From assembly GCA_020698575.1 (NCBI GenBank), contig CM036242.1, forward strand, positions 11,853,624-11,917,623: a stretch of DNA of 64,000 nt, written 5' to 3'. Below the pieces are notes generated by a model. That model had not been told where the DNA came from, did not search any database, and saw nothing but the letters and a program-made list of their open reading frames with translations. The DNA comes from Bostrychus sinensis (Eukaryota > Chordata > Actinopteri > Gobiiformes > Eleotridae). The number at the start of each line of letters is the position of its first letter. Position 1 is the first letter of the stretch. Below, piece by piece: positions 1-10,587 of the stretch. The position numbers and the translations under genes were made by a program.

Positions 1-422
1 GGAAATGGGACTTTTCCCAAATCCGGGAAACACTGAGTTGATCCTGTTCTTATTGGATGTACTATAATGTGCTTAATCCATCCTATGACACCTATTGGCT
101 TTTACCTTGTCTGGAACTGTCTGGTGTGTTAAGCCCTGGGTGTGGGCCAAAGCTGTATTTGGCCACTACGTTACAACTTGGTACAGATATTTGTACTGTA
201 ACAGGTAATAAGTGCACAGTATTCATAAGGGTTTTTAATTTCTTCAGAAATAATATATTGTGAATTTCCGTTGTGCTGTGTGCAAGGGCACTGTGTCTGC
301 TGCACAGTCCTGTCATACATTTAACACTCACGTTAAGTCTCTATGAGATAAGTGGTAGTTTATGCTTACTTTTAAAACATAAATGGTTATAATTTACTAA
401 AGCAGAAGAATAGAATATGACC
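1..422. other. Unassigned A+T-rich sequence
   Basis: No gene, RNA or repeat boundary is recognised. Short open frames here have no family signature and stop quickly on both strands. The stretch ends at the left edge of a decayed hAT element. Confidence 0.4.
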
Positions 423-753
423 CAGGGGCCAAATGCAGCCCTCAGCCCATTTTTATTGGCCCTTGGGCTTCATACATAATTGGCCCAAACTGTCTCAAGT
501 AGTATTTTATAAAGGTAAAGTTCTTCTATGTGGTCAAAAGTGACTCTCTACAATTCACATTTTTAAGCAGCAGTTATTCAAATACAGTATATGCATAGAT
601 GCTACATCAATGACCATTTCTCTGACCACAATTAAGAAACATTAATAGGACCACAACAAACATTTTCATGAAATGGGCCTGGCATTAAGAATAAAGAAAT
701 GGAAATCTGTGGCTGTTGGTGCCAAAAATATTTCAGCCATACTGTGCTGCCCC

Positions 754-1560
754 CAGTGTTGGGAGTAATGCACTACAGTAACAAGATTACTTTTGTCAGT
801 AAGGCAGCAGGTAACACATTACTTTTGAGCCGCCAGTAATGATAATAATTATAATAAATAATAATAATTACAGTTAATAACAAAATACCCAATTAGTTAC
901 TCACGTTATAGTCACTAGTATAATTTACCTGCAGTTTACCGCGAGGAGCAACATTAAACAAATAGCGCTAATACGTTTCCTACTTTAATTTCATCCGTTC
1001 CCTCCTCTGTTCCTCTTCATGTGCGCCGCGGCCACTCGTCCTGTCCGTGCGCTGACCCCTCTCTGCGCGTGTGTCGGTGCATGTGTATCAGCTGCCACTG
1101 TTTTCAGCGGGGAAAGAAGAGGAGACGCACCGCTTTGGCGCTAACCACAAACGCTTTTTAGCCTCAATGTAGTGAAATAAAACTGTGTCCACAGGAGCTC
1201 AGTCCCGGTGTTTTTACTGATGTAAGAAAGCATGACCGCTGCACAGGGACAGATGAACTTAAAGAACGGTATTTGCTGTGTCAGGCTGCCCTGCTGCTGA
1301 AATGAATGCAGCTAAAACTCTGTTTGAATGTTTGTATTAAGAGAGAAATATTTGTGCTGGTCAGGACAATAGTGAGGCTGTAGGCTACTTCTGTTTACAA
1401 TAGGGTTCATTCAGGCCTATAGACCTAAATCTCACTTGCTGTTAGAAAGTAATCCAAAGATAAAGTTACCAAATTACTTTCATGAGTCAGTAACTAAGTG
1501 AAGTACTATATTACTTTTTAAAAGAGTAACTAGTGATCTGTAACTTTATTAAAGTTATTA

Positions 1561-1610
<50 letters not shown>

Positions 1611-1630
1611 GAGTAACTAACCCAACACTG
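754..1630. mobile_element. hAT-like MITE nested in the 423-1723 element
   Basis: The ends are inverted: the left starts CAGTGTTGGGAGTAA and the right end reads in reverse CAGTGTTGGGTTAGTTA, giving a 10-bp perfect TIR. It is flanked by a near-perfect 8-bp direct repeat, gctgcccc (746-753) and gctgccct (1631-1638), as expected for hAT insertion. It is about 877 bp with no transposase ORF, so it would have depended on a partner in trans. The middle (about 1010-1140) is locally CpG-rich, and the right side holds a TTA/TTTA simple repeat. Confidence 0.7.
1555..1606. repeat. (TTA)n/(TTTA)n simple repeat
   Basis: Runs of TTA units pass into TTTA units inside the right half of the nested hAT-like MITE. 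It is low-complexity sequence of no coding value. Confidence 0.85.
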
Positions 1631-1723
1631 GCTGCCCTGAAATGGGACTTTCTTTCTCTCGGGAGTGGCCCACATATATTTTTCATTATGTGGCCCTCAA
1701 TGAAAAAGGTTTGGACGCCCCTG

Positions 1724-2509
1724 CACTAGGGTAAGTATCGGTAAAAATGTGTGTAAATGTACATGAGCAGCGGATTAAGAATCTGAAAGTAAATCCTTGG
1801 ATTGATTCAGTAACTATTTTTCCAGATTTTCCATTGCTTTTCAAATATAAAATTCCAGTTTTTCCACCTACATTTAGGGACTTACCAGTTAATATCATAT
1901 GTTCTGCTCCTCTACAATGAAATGTGGACAACAAATTAATTTTTATTTATAAACCAGAGACATACAGTTTCTTCTTTCTTCCAATTTCTGTTTTCTGTCC
2001 CACAGTGTTAAAATCAGAGGCGCATTGTTACTAAAGTAGTCTGCCACACTTCTTTTCAACAGTGTATCCTTGACAATGGAAACACCTCTAAAATCATGCC
2101 ACGCTGCGTCTGACCTGACCTGGACGGTACACTCTGATAGAGACGTGCCTCTGGAGTTCCTATCTTTCTACATCACAGCAAGTAAAGCATGTGCTGACCA
2201 TCCTTAATGTGCCCTCAGCAGATATAGTTTCCCACCACAATCTGGACCTGACCCTGACCTGACACTCCCCTGACCCCGGCTGCACGGATGTCGGCCCCTC
2301 GTGGGTTTGTTTGTCTAGTGGGATGAGAACTGTCCAGCTGCTCACTCCCGCTGCTGTCCGAAACATTGTTAAAACTCCCCGCAAAGATCACAGCGGTGCA
2401 GTGAGGAGAGCTGACTGCCCTCAATAACCATACTTCAAAACATCTATATTTAAGATTTTAAAGGGGAACAGTGTTACTTTGCTTGTTTCTTTTCTGTCTT
2501 GGGATAATT
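1724..2509. other. Unassigned sequence
   Basis: No supported gene. Two overlapping minus-strand open frames near 2160-2424 share no recognisable domain and look like chance frames in a slightly GC-richer patch. Confidence 0.4.
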
Positions 2510-2830
2510 TTTCTCAGAGCTCCCCCTACATTTTGGAATAAGGCACTACTGTAAAAACTCTCAAGTCCGGTTGACTCCTGTGTGACCTCTCACTCGGCTT
2601 TGCTCTCATTTTCTTCTCCTTGTATCTGTACAAAGGTTTCCTTTGCCTTTTAGCTGGTCTGCCATGAGGAAGTTGTTGTTTGGCTAACTGGACACTTTCT
2701 TGCAAAATCTAAAGGGACACTGGGTTGGTTCTCCCATTCTTGAAAGGCAGATTTTTGCCAAGATACGCCAGGGGGAGATGCAGCGGGCTTTATTCACCCT
2801 GCAATAACTTCTTTAACTTCAATTTAAAGC
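2510..2830. repeat. Unnamed interspersed repeat, family B, copy 1
   Basis: This block is clearly related to 7328-7700. Both contain 'ctccccctacattttgga', a 'ctcctgtgtgacc' or 'ttcctgtgtgacc' segment, a 'tggctaactgg' segment, and a later 'ctttattcaccctgcaataac' or 'ctttatttactctacaacaac' segment in the same order and orientation. No terminal inverted repeats or RT are visible. It is a dispersed repeat of unknown class, and its boundaries are approximate. Confidence 0.6.
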
Positions 2831-5239
2831 AAAGCTGTTGCAGTGCATACCAGCAGCAGTATCACGCCATCCACATATGAACTGCTTTCTGTTTATTCAG
2901 TCTGACAATTCACACTGGCATAAACTCGCACATGACCCAGGAACTACTTGCGCAAAGCTATGCTAAAGTTTGAGTTCTGTTGACAATCTACGGTGCAAAC
3001 AGAAAATAGGCAGCAAGCAATCAAAATAAAGCAGCCATGTGAAGATTGTGCATCAAGAAATTAATTTGTGAAGGGAGAAATAATATCTAAATACGAACAG
3101 CCATTTTACAAGGCCAACATGAAGAAGTTGAAGAGATGAGGCTCTGTAGCCACAACTGTGTTTAGGTAAGTATCTGTAAAACAGAGGAGAGAGATTGACT
3201 TGTGCAGCATAGCAGCAAAAGCTTTGGTTTATTTAAAGTAAAGAAAAAAGTCATTGTTCCCCTTTAAGAAACGGGTCAATGTTCTATTAGCTTCAGCTTT
3301 ATTGTAAGACTTGCAGATCTTTAATTTGCTGTTGCAGTTCTTTGTAAATGTTAACTGTTTAACCATTCATTTACTCCCTTTCTACTGCTTTCATTTTACA
3401 GATTTCAGGTTGCAGGACACACTTTGGGCAGTCATTATTTAACTCTTTCACTGCCACTATTTTCTCAAAAAGTTCCCAGTCGGTGCCTGTGTTTTTGGTA
3501 ATTTTCAATAATCTTTGCTGTCCCACAGAAAATGTTGTGCTATAGTTTTATTTAAAGTTTAAATTCCAAAAGAAAGAGCAGAGACTCTTTTTTTATAAAA
3601 AAAAAAAATGCATTTTATTCTAAGTTCACTTGTTCTTTTTTTATCAACAGATGAAGGATGGTAGTTTTCACCAAAAACAACACATTTTCAGACAAAAAGC
3701 TGAGAAAAATGCATTTTTGTAAAACCTTTTTTTTTTTGTAAAAAAATAATTTTCTAGGCATTTAGGACTTATAATTAGGTAAAGGCAATTTAATATTATT
3801 AATTTAACAATAAATAACATTTAGAATACAAAACAACCATTTTAAAACATTTTTTAGCCACTGGGGCACCCTTTTTTCATTTTTTCCCTTCTGTCCCTTT
3901 TTTCCAGATTCATTACTAGCATTATGAGAGCAGGTGCTGCGTTTTCAGCTTTCTCATCTGGGTTAAATAACATTATCAGATGTATCACATTACCACAAAC
4001 TGACAAAACCATCTAAAATTTGCTTTAGCCAGTGAGCTGACTGGGTTAGAGTTAAAAGCATGGGTATAGTCGTCAGATTATATCTGTTGTACATAAAATA
4101 ATATGTTATCTAGACTTTATTATCACATTTATGTACTGCACTACTCATAAACAATACATTTTTGGCTAGAAATAATACAGAGAAAGAGCCTATTGCAGTG
4201 CTGGCTATGGCTACAACAGATAGTTGTGTTTAAGGCGGCAGCATGGTCTAACAAAGTGAGGTTTTGATTAGTGTTTTGTAGAGGAAACTTGGACCAGCTT
4301 TCTTTTTTAGCACTCAGAAAGGTACATGTTGTTGTTGTTGTTGTTGTTATTGTTGCTGGGCATTAAGGGAAAGGATTGGTGCTCATATCTGCTAAATGCT
4401 CACTACATTTACTCCTTATGGTGGTTTGGATTCACTCATTTACTTAAAGGTGTCTCTGGGCGACCAGAAGAAGCTTAAAAGAACCACAAATATAGCACAA
4501 GACATTTCAAGACATAGGGCTAACCATCCTTTTGGCTAAATTACATTAAATAACTGCTTTAATTGGCCGTCAAGTTCTTCATTCTTCTCTGTCATTAGTT
4601 TGTCTTTATTGTGTCCCCACTTAAGTCTACCAAAGTAAATGATATCTGCAATATCTTCAATGTTTACATGGGCAACACAATCAGATTTGTGACATTTTGA
4701 CCAAAGTCCTAAGCCAAAGTGCTTTTTAATATCAGTAATGAAGACGGGTCACATGGGTAACAGATCAGTGTGGTCTGTTCTTGTCCCTTTTTCTGTTTGT
4801 GTTTTTGGGAGCTGTTCCTCAGTGAGATCGAAGTCTAATTCTGTATTTGCACTAAAAGCATTAGTGTTGCATCACAGCAACACACTCACACAGTTCTTTG
4901 TGGGCACTTTAAAGGGGCTGCAGCGCTAATGCTAAAACCTTGTTTTATGTAATTACAAACGATTTTAGAAAGACATGTTAACCGGCTCTATCCCATCATT
5001 GTTAAAACATGAAATGGTAGAATTAGTCTTAGGACAGTGGTGCTCCAGTGGTGCACAAACTTGTAGACGCAGGGCCAAAGGAGTATTGAAGTTGTTCTGT
5101 GGAGCGTTTTTGTTTCCCTGGTTTGAGATATCTGAAGGCTTTTGTAGCCCTAATGAGAAGCTCTGGGACTGGGTTTGAGAAGACCTGTGAAGCTAATTGC
5201 TAACTAGCAGAGGGAAGTGAGAAGTACTCAAGTACATGT
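2831..5239. other. Unassigned A+T-rich sequence with short homopolymers
   Basis: No gene is supported. The stretch contains A and T runs near 3585-3610 and 3725-3740 and a GTT microsatellite at 4327-4356. The open frames at 4738-4929 and 4975-5178 show no domain or signal and are probably chance. Confidence 0.4.
4327..4356. repeat. (GTT)n microsatellite
   Basis: About seven consecutive TGT/GTT units, then slightly imperfect ones. Confidence 0.85.
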
Positions 5240-5475
5240 GCTGTAACAAAGTGTGAGTGATTAGTGATTTTGCCTCTCAGCAAGGAGGTTGTGAGATCAA
5301 TCCTCGAGCCGGCAGTCGCACAGTCTCTCTGGGTGGAGTCTGCATGTCCTCCCTGTGTTACTGAAGGTTCTCTCTGGGTACTCTGTCTTCTTCCCAACAT
5401 GTCTTAGGTGAATTGGTGACTTTAAATTGTCACTATAATGAATAAATGTGAGTGTGAGTGTGAGTGTGAGTGTGT
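5240..5475 (+). repeat. SINE/L2-tail-type repeat fragment ending in (GTGAGT)n
   Basis: It holds the diverged motif series seen repeatedly in this window and in fish genomes: 'cctctcagcaaggaggtt', 'gatcaatcc', a 'ggagtctgcatgtcctcc' segment, 'ggtactctgtcttcttcc', 'ggtgaattggtgactttaaattg'. It ends in about four GTGAGT hexamers (about 5448-5475). The start, with its tRNA-like B-box analogue, suggests a tRNA-derived SINE sharing a LINE-type tail. It is old and imperfect. Confidence 0.6.
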
Positions 5476-6659
5476 GTCTCTGGCCACTGTCGAGATTCTC
5501 CAGTACCAGTGACTTCAAATCTGAATAAGTGAAGGAAGATATAAAATAAAAGAATCTTTTACTGAAAAAACAAATGCAGTGGAGGTGACTATATCTTTTT
5601 GTATACTGTCATAATGCCTTTACAAATAAGGGCTTATAATAATGTCTCATAATTGGATATTCCAGTAACTGGAGTCCCAGGCTCTTACCTTTGAAAGTAG
5701 CTGCAGTGTATTTTTAAACTGTTAAACTAACTTATTGTACTCCAGAGCAGGAGGCGTTTTCTACCTCGATAGAGAGTGAACCAGCTTTGTAGTGCTGAAA
5801 ACACCGAGTTAACGGTGGGTGTGGTTTAGTAAGGACATCACCATGCATGCTTTGGTGCACGTCCACAACTCATGTAGCATTTATGTTAATTTTGATGATA
5901 AATATGAGATTATTTGTCAAACTGGTTAATATTAGGGTTAGAAAAAAGGTTTGGATTAGTTTATTATATCTGTTTATTTCTAAGTTATTAGTACACAAGT
6001 ATGTAATAACATTTGTCACATAAACCAGCCCTTGCCTTCTTTAATCTGTTTACCAAATAAACAAAATATTTCTCACTTATTACTTGTTTACCAAGGTAAG
6101 TTGACTTTAACGATCAACAGTCGGAACAAGATGCACATGCTCCGAGTGTGTGACGTATGATGTTAAGCTTTTAGTTAGTCCCTGAAGTTAGCAAATCCTC
6201 TAATCCAGCTTTGTTATATTGTTTAACTTGGTGCACTGGATCAGATACTTGCACTTTTTTAAGTCTCTGCAGGGAGAAGATGAGGTTGTCTTTGGGGAAT
6301 TAGTTGAGAAAAAATAAAGTTCAAAATTACACAATTATAAAACATTTTCAGACCAGATGACATTGGAATTTTGCTAATAACACTGAATTGGTTTTATGTA
6401 CGCTTTGAATCTTGACTGAAGTACACTTCTGAAGTGCTCCAGAAGGTTGTCATGAAGCTCAATGGCACCACATGCTCAAAGAAGACAAGTTCTCAAAAAA
6501 TAGCCTCTATCTATTAGCTTTTGTCACTTGCTATAGTATGTACAGTATGTATGTATGTTGATTTTTTGATGTTTTTTGAGTTATCAAAGTTAACAACCAG
6601 TAATTTGAATGTGAGTATATAGCACTATGACTATTAGGGAAACGGTGACTAATGCTTTT
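5476..6659. other. Unassigned sequence
   Basis: No gene or recognised repeat. It is A+T-rich with a few ATGT-type steps at 6540-6560. Confidence 0.35.
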
Positions 6660-7085
6660 TCAGATAATTGTATGACATTTGAGACTTTCTGGGGCATATC
6701 TGGAAGGCTACACCTATGCAAACACACAAAGCTAGCCTACCGTGGAGAGTGTCACCCATACCGTATCTGGACCAGATTGCACCACCTGAATTAATCATTC
6801 ACGGCCATCCAGGGAGGAAAATTGTTGTACATATTGCAGGATTTAAAGCCAAATGGACTGTATTTCATTTCAAGGCTCATTAGTCAAAAGAGGCCACAAA
6901 GCCAGCGCCTGGATCACCTTTGCCATTAGTGTTGCCATGATCTAACACTGACTGATTGGCTGCTGGATACTGCTTCTCACTGTGACGTGGTGTCAAAGCC
7001 AGATCAGGATCAGTCCAGTGCACAGCCTGGTAATGCCCAAAAGCAGATGGAAGGTGACCCTTTAAGGCTGTGACATGAGACAATA
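6660..7085. other. Candidate conserved non-coding block
   Basis: It is balanced in composition, unlike the A+T-rich flanks, with no in-window copies and no transposon termini. It contains homeodomain-like ATTA cores ('gaattaatcattc', 'gctcattagtc') and E-box-like CANNTG words. The short minus-strand frames across it have no domain. The call rests on its single-copy look and composition only, and conservation could not be tested. Confidence 0.25.
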
Positions 7086-7097
7086 AGGAGATGGTGT

Positions 7098-7142
7098 TTT
7101 TTTTGTGTGTGTGTGTTTTTTTTTTTTTTGTTTTTTTTTTTT
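7098..7142. repeat. T-rich/TG low-complexity tract
   Basis: Poly-T runs broken by a short TG stretch. It explains the lysine- and histidine-rich minus-strand frames seen here. Confidence 0.8.
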
Positions 7143-7327
7143 GACAAGAGCAAGGTATTGGATTATTTTGATGAACAATTGACACAATGTCCATCCATAA
7201 TAATATAATATATAATACATGTTCTCAGAGGAATTACAAATTAATGCAATATGAGCCTCCACCACAGCATCCATAGGGAGATAACAATGATTACTGAGTT
7301 TCTTTGCTGTTTTTGCCTGTTTTTGCT

Positions 7328-7700
7328 CTATGGAACTCCCCCTACATTTTGGAGTAAAGGAGTCAAATTGATTCCTGTGTGACCCCTTGCTCTGCTTTTT
7401 CTTCTGCTCGTATTTGTACATGGGTGTTCCTCTGCCTTTTACTGAGTCTGCTTTCACAGAAACAGAAATTGAAGAACTAAAGCTATTGCTACATTGTTAT
7501 TATGGCTAACTGGGATATGTCAACTAATTGCAAGACTTTAGATTTCAGGAACCCCAGGTCGTTGATCCCATTCTTGCAAAGCTGTTTTTTGTCAAGAGCT
7601 GTCATAGTAAGTTGCAGAGTGCTTTATTTACTCTACAACAACTCTTTAAGCCATCACACTTACTGCTTTCATTAAGGTAAAAAGTTACATTGTTGCTTTC
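7328..7700. repeat. Unnamed interspersed repeat, family B, copy 2
   Basis: It has the same ordered motifs as 2510-2830 ('ctccccctacattttgga', 'ttcctgtgtgacc', 'tggctaactgg', 'ctttatttactctacaac'). By eye the copies are moderately diverged with several indels. The class is unknown. Confidence 0.6.
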
Positions 7701-8511
7701 TTTTGGCTTCCATTTAAATTTTTTCTAACACTGGCACCCATGTGAGTGAAAGGCCAATTAAACAAACAAACAAAAAAACTAAATCACTGAAAAGAAGAAA
7801 ACAATATAATTTTGAAGCATTATAGCTGTTTCTTGAGAAGAATGGGTCCTTATTCACTCATTCCTCAGACTTTTGGACACCATCTTGAATTGTTGCATTT
7901 TACCATATTCTGCATCCGTGTGTATATTCTTTATAAAGAAGTCAATGTAGTGCCTTCTCTAACATTAAAACATCACTGTGGCAAAATACTGTATTTCTGT
8001 GTATCAGGTATGTTAATATATTCATGGTAATGTATGAATTAAAAAAAACAAACATACTCAGAGTCGGGAGCTTGTCAGAGTTGTACCAGAAAATGGTTTT
8101 AAAGGTTGTGTTTCGGAGCAGACTAGCACCATTAGTACTACTTGTGCATAATTACTGTAGCATTAGCAGCAGGGGTCATAGGAACCCTGCTGGCAACCCT
8201 TACTTTAGTGTAAATTTTAATTTTGTAGTTATATTAAGATGCTGTAGCAATGGCAGTTGTGGAAAGCTTATACACTCATGGACACAATTATTGGCTACCC
8301 TTTCTCACTGAAATAACTTGAAATTAACAAAAGAAAAAAAACTGTGTAGGGAAACTTTGACTTGTAATTCAATAGAATGTGCTTTTATCATAGGAGTCCT
8401 TGGTCTTCTTACATCGGTTGACTTTGGTGCAGTGACGTATGGTGCAATCGGACACTGATGTACCTTGACCGTGAGGTTCACCTCTAAACTTCTAGCCTTT
8501 ACATCCTTGTC
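7701..8511. other. Unassigned sequence
   Basis: No gene is supported. The plus-strand open frames at 7812-8030 and 8024-8311 overlap in different frames and have no recognisable domain. Confidence 0.35.
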
Positions 8512-8513
8512 TA

Positions 8514-8801
8514 CAGTGGGGCAAAAAAGTATTTAGTCAGCCACCAATTGTGCAAGTTCTCGCACTTAAAAAGATGAGAGAGGCCTGTAATTTTCATCAT
8601 AGGTATACCTCAACTATGAGAGACAAAATGAGAAAAAAAAAAGTCCAGAAAATCACATTGTCTGATTTTTAAAGAACTTATTTGCAAATTATGGTGGAAA
8701 ATAAGTATTTGGTCAATAACAAAAGTTCATCTCAATATTTTGTTATATACCCTTTGTTGGCAATGACAGAGGTCAAATGTTTTCTGTAAGTCTTCACAAG
8801 G
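8514..8801. repeat. Left inverted repeat of the Tc1 element
   Basis: It matches 9964-10248 in reverse over about 285 bp with few differences. It includes the terminal CAGTGGGGCAAAA motif, a run of A, and the end of the transposase coding region. Confidence 0.9.
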
Positions 8802-9742
8802 TTTTCACAAACTGTTGCTGGTATTTTGGCCCATTCCTCCATGCAGATTCTCCTCTAGAGCAGTGATGTTTTGGGGCTGTCGCTGGGCAACACAGACTTT
8901 CAACTCCCTCCCAAGATTTCCTATGGGGTTGAGATCTGGAGACTGGCTAGGCCACTCCAGGACCTTGAAATGCTTCTTACGAAGTCACTCCTTCGTTACC
9001 CGGGCAGTGTGTTTGGGATCATTGTCAGGCTGAAAGACTCAGCCACGTTTCATCTTCAATGCCCTTGCTGATGGAAGGAGGTTTTCATTCAAAATCTGAC
9101 AATACATGGTCCCATTCATTCTTTCCTTTACACGGATCAGTCGTCCTGGTCCCTTTGCTGAAAAACAGCCCCAAAGCATGATGTTCCCACCCCCATGCTT
9201 TACAGTAGGTATGGTGTTCTTTGGATGCAACTCAGCATTCTTTCTCCTCCAAACACGACGAGTAGAGTTTTTACCAAAAAGTTCTATTTTGGTTTCATCT
9301 GACCATATGACATTCTCCCAATCCTCTTCTGGATCATCCAAATGCTCTCTAGCAAACTTCAGACGGGCCTGCACATGTACTGGCTTTAGCAGGGGACACG
9401 TCTGGCACTGCAGGATTTGAGGTAGTGTGTTACTGATGGTAGCCTTTGTTACTTTGGTCCCAGCTCTCTGCAGGTCATTCACTAGGTCCCCTGTGTGGTT
9501 CTGGGATTTTTGCTCACCGTTCTTGTGATCATTTTGACCCCACGGGATGAGATCTTGCGGGGAGCCCCAGATCAAGGGAGATTATCAGTGGTCTTGTATG
9601 TCTTCCATTTCCTAATAATTGCTCCCACAGTTGATTTCTTCACACCAAGCTGCTTACCTATTGTAGATTCAGTCTTCCCAGCCTGGTGCAGGTCTACAAT
9701 TTTGTTTCTGGTGTCCTTTGACAGCTCTTTGGTCTTGGCCAT
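8732..9742 (-). pseudogene. Tc1 transposase pseudogene
   Basis: The gene would encode a cut-and-paste transposase (paired-like HTH domains, then a DDE catalytic core) acting on the element's own inverted repeats. The start codon is at 9742 with the family's usual MAKTKELSKDTR opening, and the family-type stop is at 8732-8734. The ~1.0 kb span fits the usual ~340-residue protein. The DNA-binding part is followed by an in-frame stop (9572-9574), then small deletions near 9487 and 9415-9425 that shift and restore the frame. The longest clean run, 9575-9039, holds the WSDE motif with the first catalytic Asp (9294-9305). Further stops lie at 9039-9041 and 8985-8987. The NDPKHT motif with the second Asp is present (about 9005-9023). 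The third catalytic acid is changed to Gly (NPIGN for NPIEN, codon 8919-8921). A further one-base insertion follows before the C-terminus. It is certainly non-functional. Confidence 0.95.
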
Positions 9743-9963
9743 AGTGGAGTTTGGAGTGGGACTGTTTGAGGTTGTGGACAGGTGTCTTTTATATAGATAA
9801 CCAGTTCAAACAGGTGCCATTAATACAGGTAACGAGTGGAGGACAGAGGAGCCTCTTACAGAAGAAGTTACAGCTCTGTGAGAGACACAAATGTTGCTTG
9901 TTTGTAGGTGACCAAATACTTATTTTCCACCATAATTTGCAAATAAATTCTTTAAAAATCAGA

Positions 9964-10248
9964 CCTTGTGAAGACTTACAGAAAACCTTTGACCTCTGTC
10001 ATTGCCAACAAAGGGTATATAACAAAATATTGAGATGAACTTTTGTTAGTGACTAAATACTTATTTTCCACCATAATTTGCAAATAAGTTCTTTAAAAAT
10101 CAGACAATGTGATTTTCTGGATTTTTTTTCTCATTTTGTCTCTCATAGTTGAGGTATACCTATGATGAAAATTACAGGCCTCTCTCATCTTTTTAAGTGG
10201 GAGAACTTGCACAATTGGTGGCTGACTAAATACTTTTTTGCCCCACTG
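9964..10248. repeat. Right inverted repeat of the Tc1 element (rebuilt from the left end)
   Basis: This arm is the reverse complement of the left arm through to the transposase C-terminal codons and stop, which do not belong at a right end. Immediately upstream (9905-9963) is a second, direct copy of the 'accaaatacttattttccac' segment, also present at about 10051-10108. The junction near 9960-9965 (aatcagac/cttgtg) is where left-end sequence begins. Confidence 0.8.
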
Positions 10249-10250
10249 TA

Positions 10251-10587
10251 TGTTTCTTTCTAGTCTCCTCAGACAACTCGCTTCTTTCTCTTTGCTTTCT
10301 CTGCGTCATGTTCAGTATGGTGCACACTAACATAACAAACAGCACTGTGATGACGTTTCACCCTTTAGAAAAGCAGACTGACTTGTTACAAGACTGAAGG
10401 GACCTGTGATGCTAATTACTACACCACTCTGTAGTTTAACATGTCACTATTGTCAAATTGTTTTCTATCTTGTCTGTGGGTTCCAAGTAATTTATTCAGG
10501 CCAGTTTCATTAGTTAGTTTTTTAACAGTTCTACTGATTCACAATTAAAAAACAAACAAAGCAAGCAAAGCAGTCTATTTCCTTTAA
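10251..10587. other. Unassigned sequence
   Basis: No gene or recognised repeat between the Tc1 element and the next repeat. Confidence 0.35.

Larger units (their letters stand above)
423..1723. mobile_element. Decayed non-autonomous hAT-like element, interrupted
   Basis: The right edge (about 1691-1723) reads in reverse as CAGGGGCGTCCAAACC followed by a 'ggccacat' motif, the classic end of many vertebrate hAT elements. The left edge starts CAGGGGCCAAATGCAG and shares the 'ggccaaat/ggccc' style but has drifted. No matching 8-bp target duplication was found outside the ends, so the boundaries are approximate. The interior has no transposase reading frame. A second element (754-1630) sits inside it. 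The hAT assignment is from the terminal motif only. Confidence 0.5.
8514..10248 (-). mobile_element. Tc1-family DNA transposon, nearly full length, inactive
   Basis: It is flanked by the TA target duplication (8512-8513 and 10249-10250). Both ends read CAGTGGGGCAAAAAAGTATT inward. The left terminal repeat (8514-8801) is matched by an inverted copy at 9964-10248, including the last part of the transposase gene. This is longer than the usual ~200-bp IR/DR arm. A remnant of the expected right arm lies just inside (about 9905-9963). The ~1.7 kb length fits an autonomous Tc1. The transposase gene runs on the minus strand and is broken, so any movement would need transposase in trans. Confidence 0.95.

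Noticed and set aside
6880..7457. Minus-strand frames of 104 and 131 codons
   Set aside because: Inflated by poly-T/TG sequence giving Lys and His runs, with no domain.
9106..9420. Plus-strand 104-codon frame
   Set aside because: It lies antisense to the Tc1 transposase core and is a shadow frame.
9495..10038. Plus-strand frames within the Tc1 element
   Set aside because: Antisense to the transposase start and terminal arms, with no domain. Part covers the duplicated C-terminal codons only.
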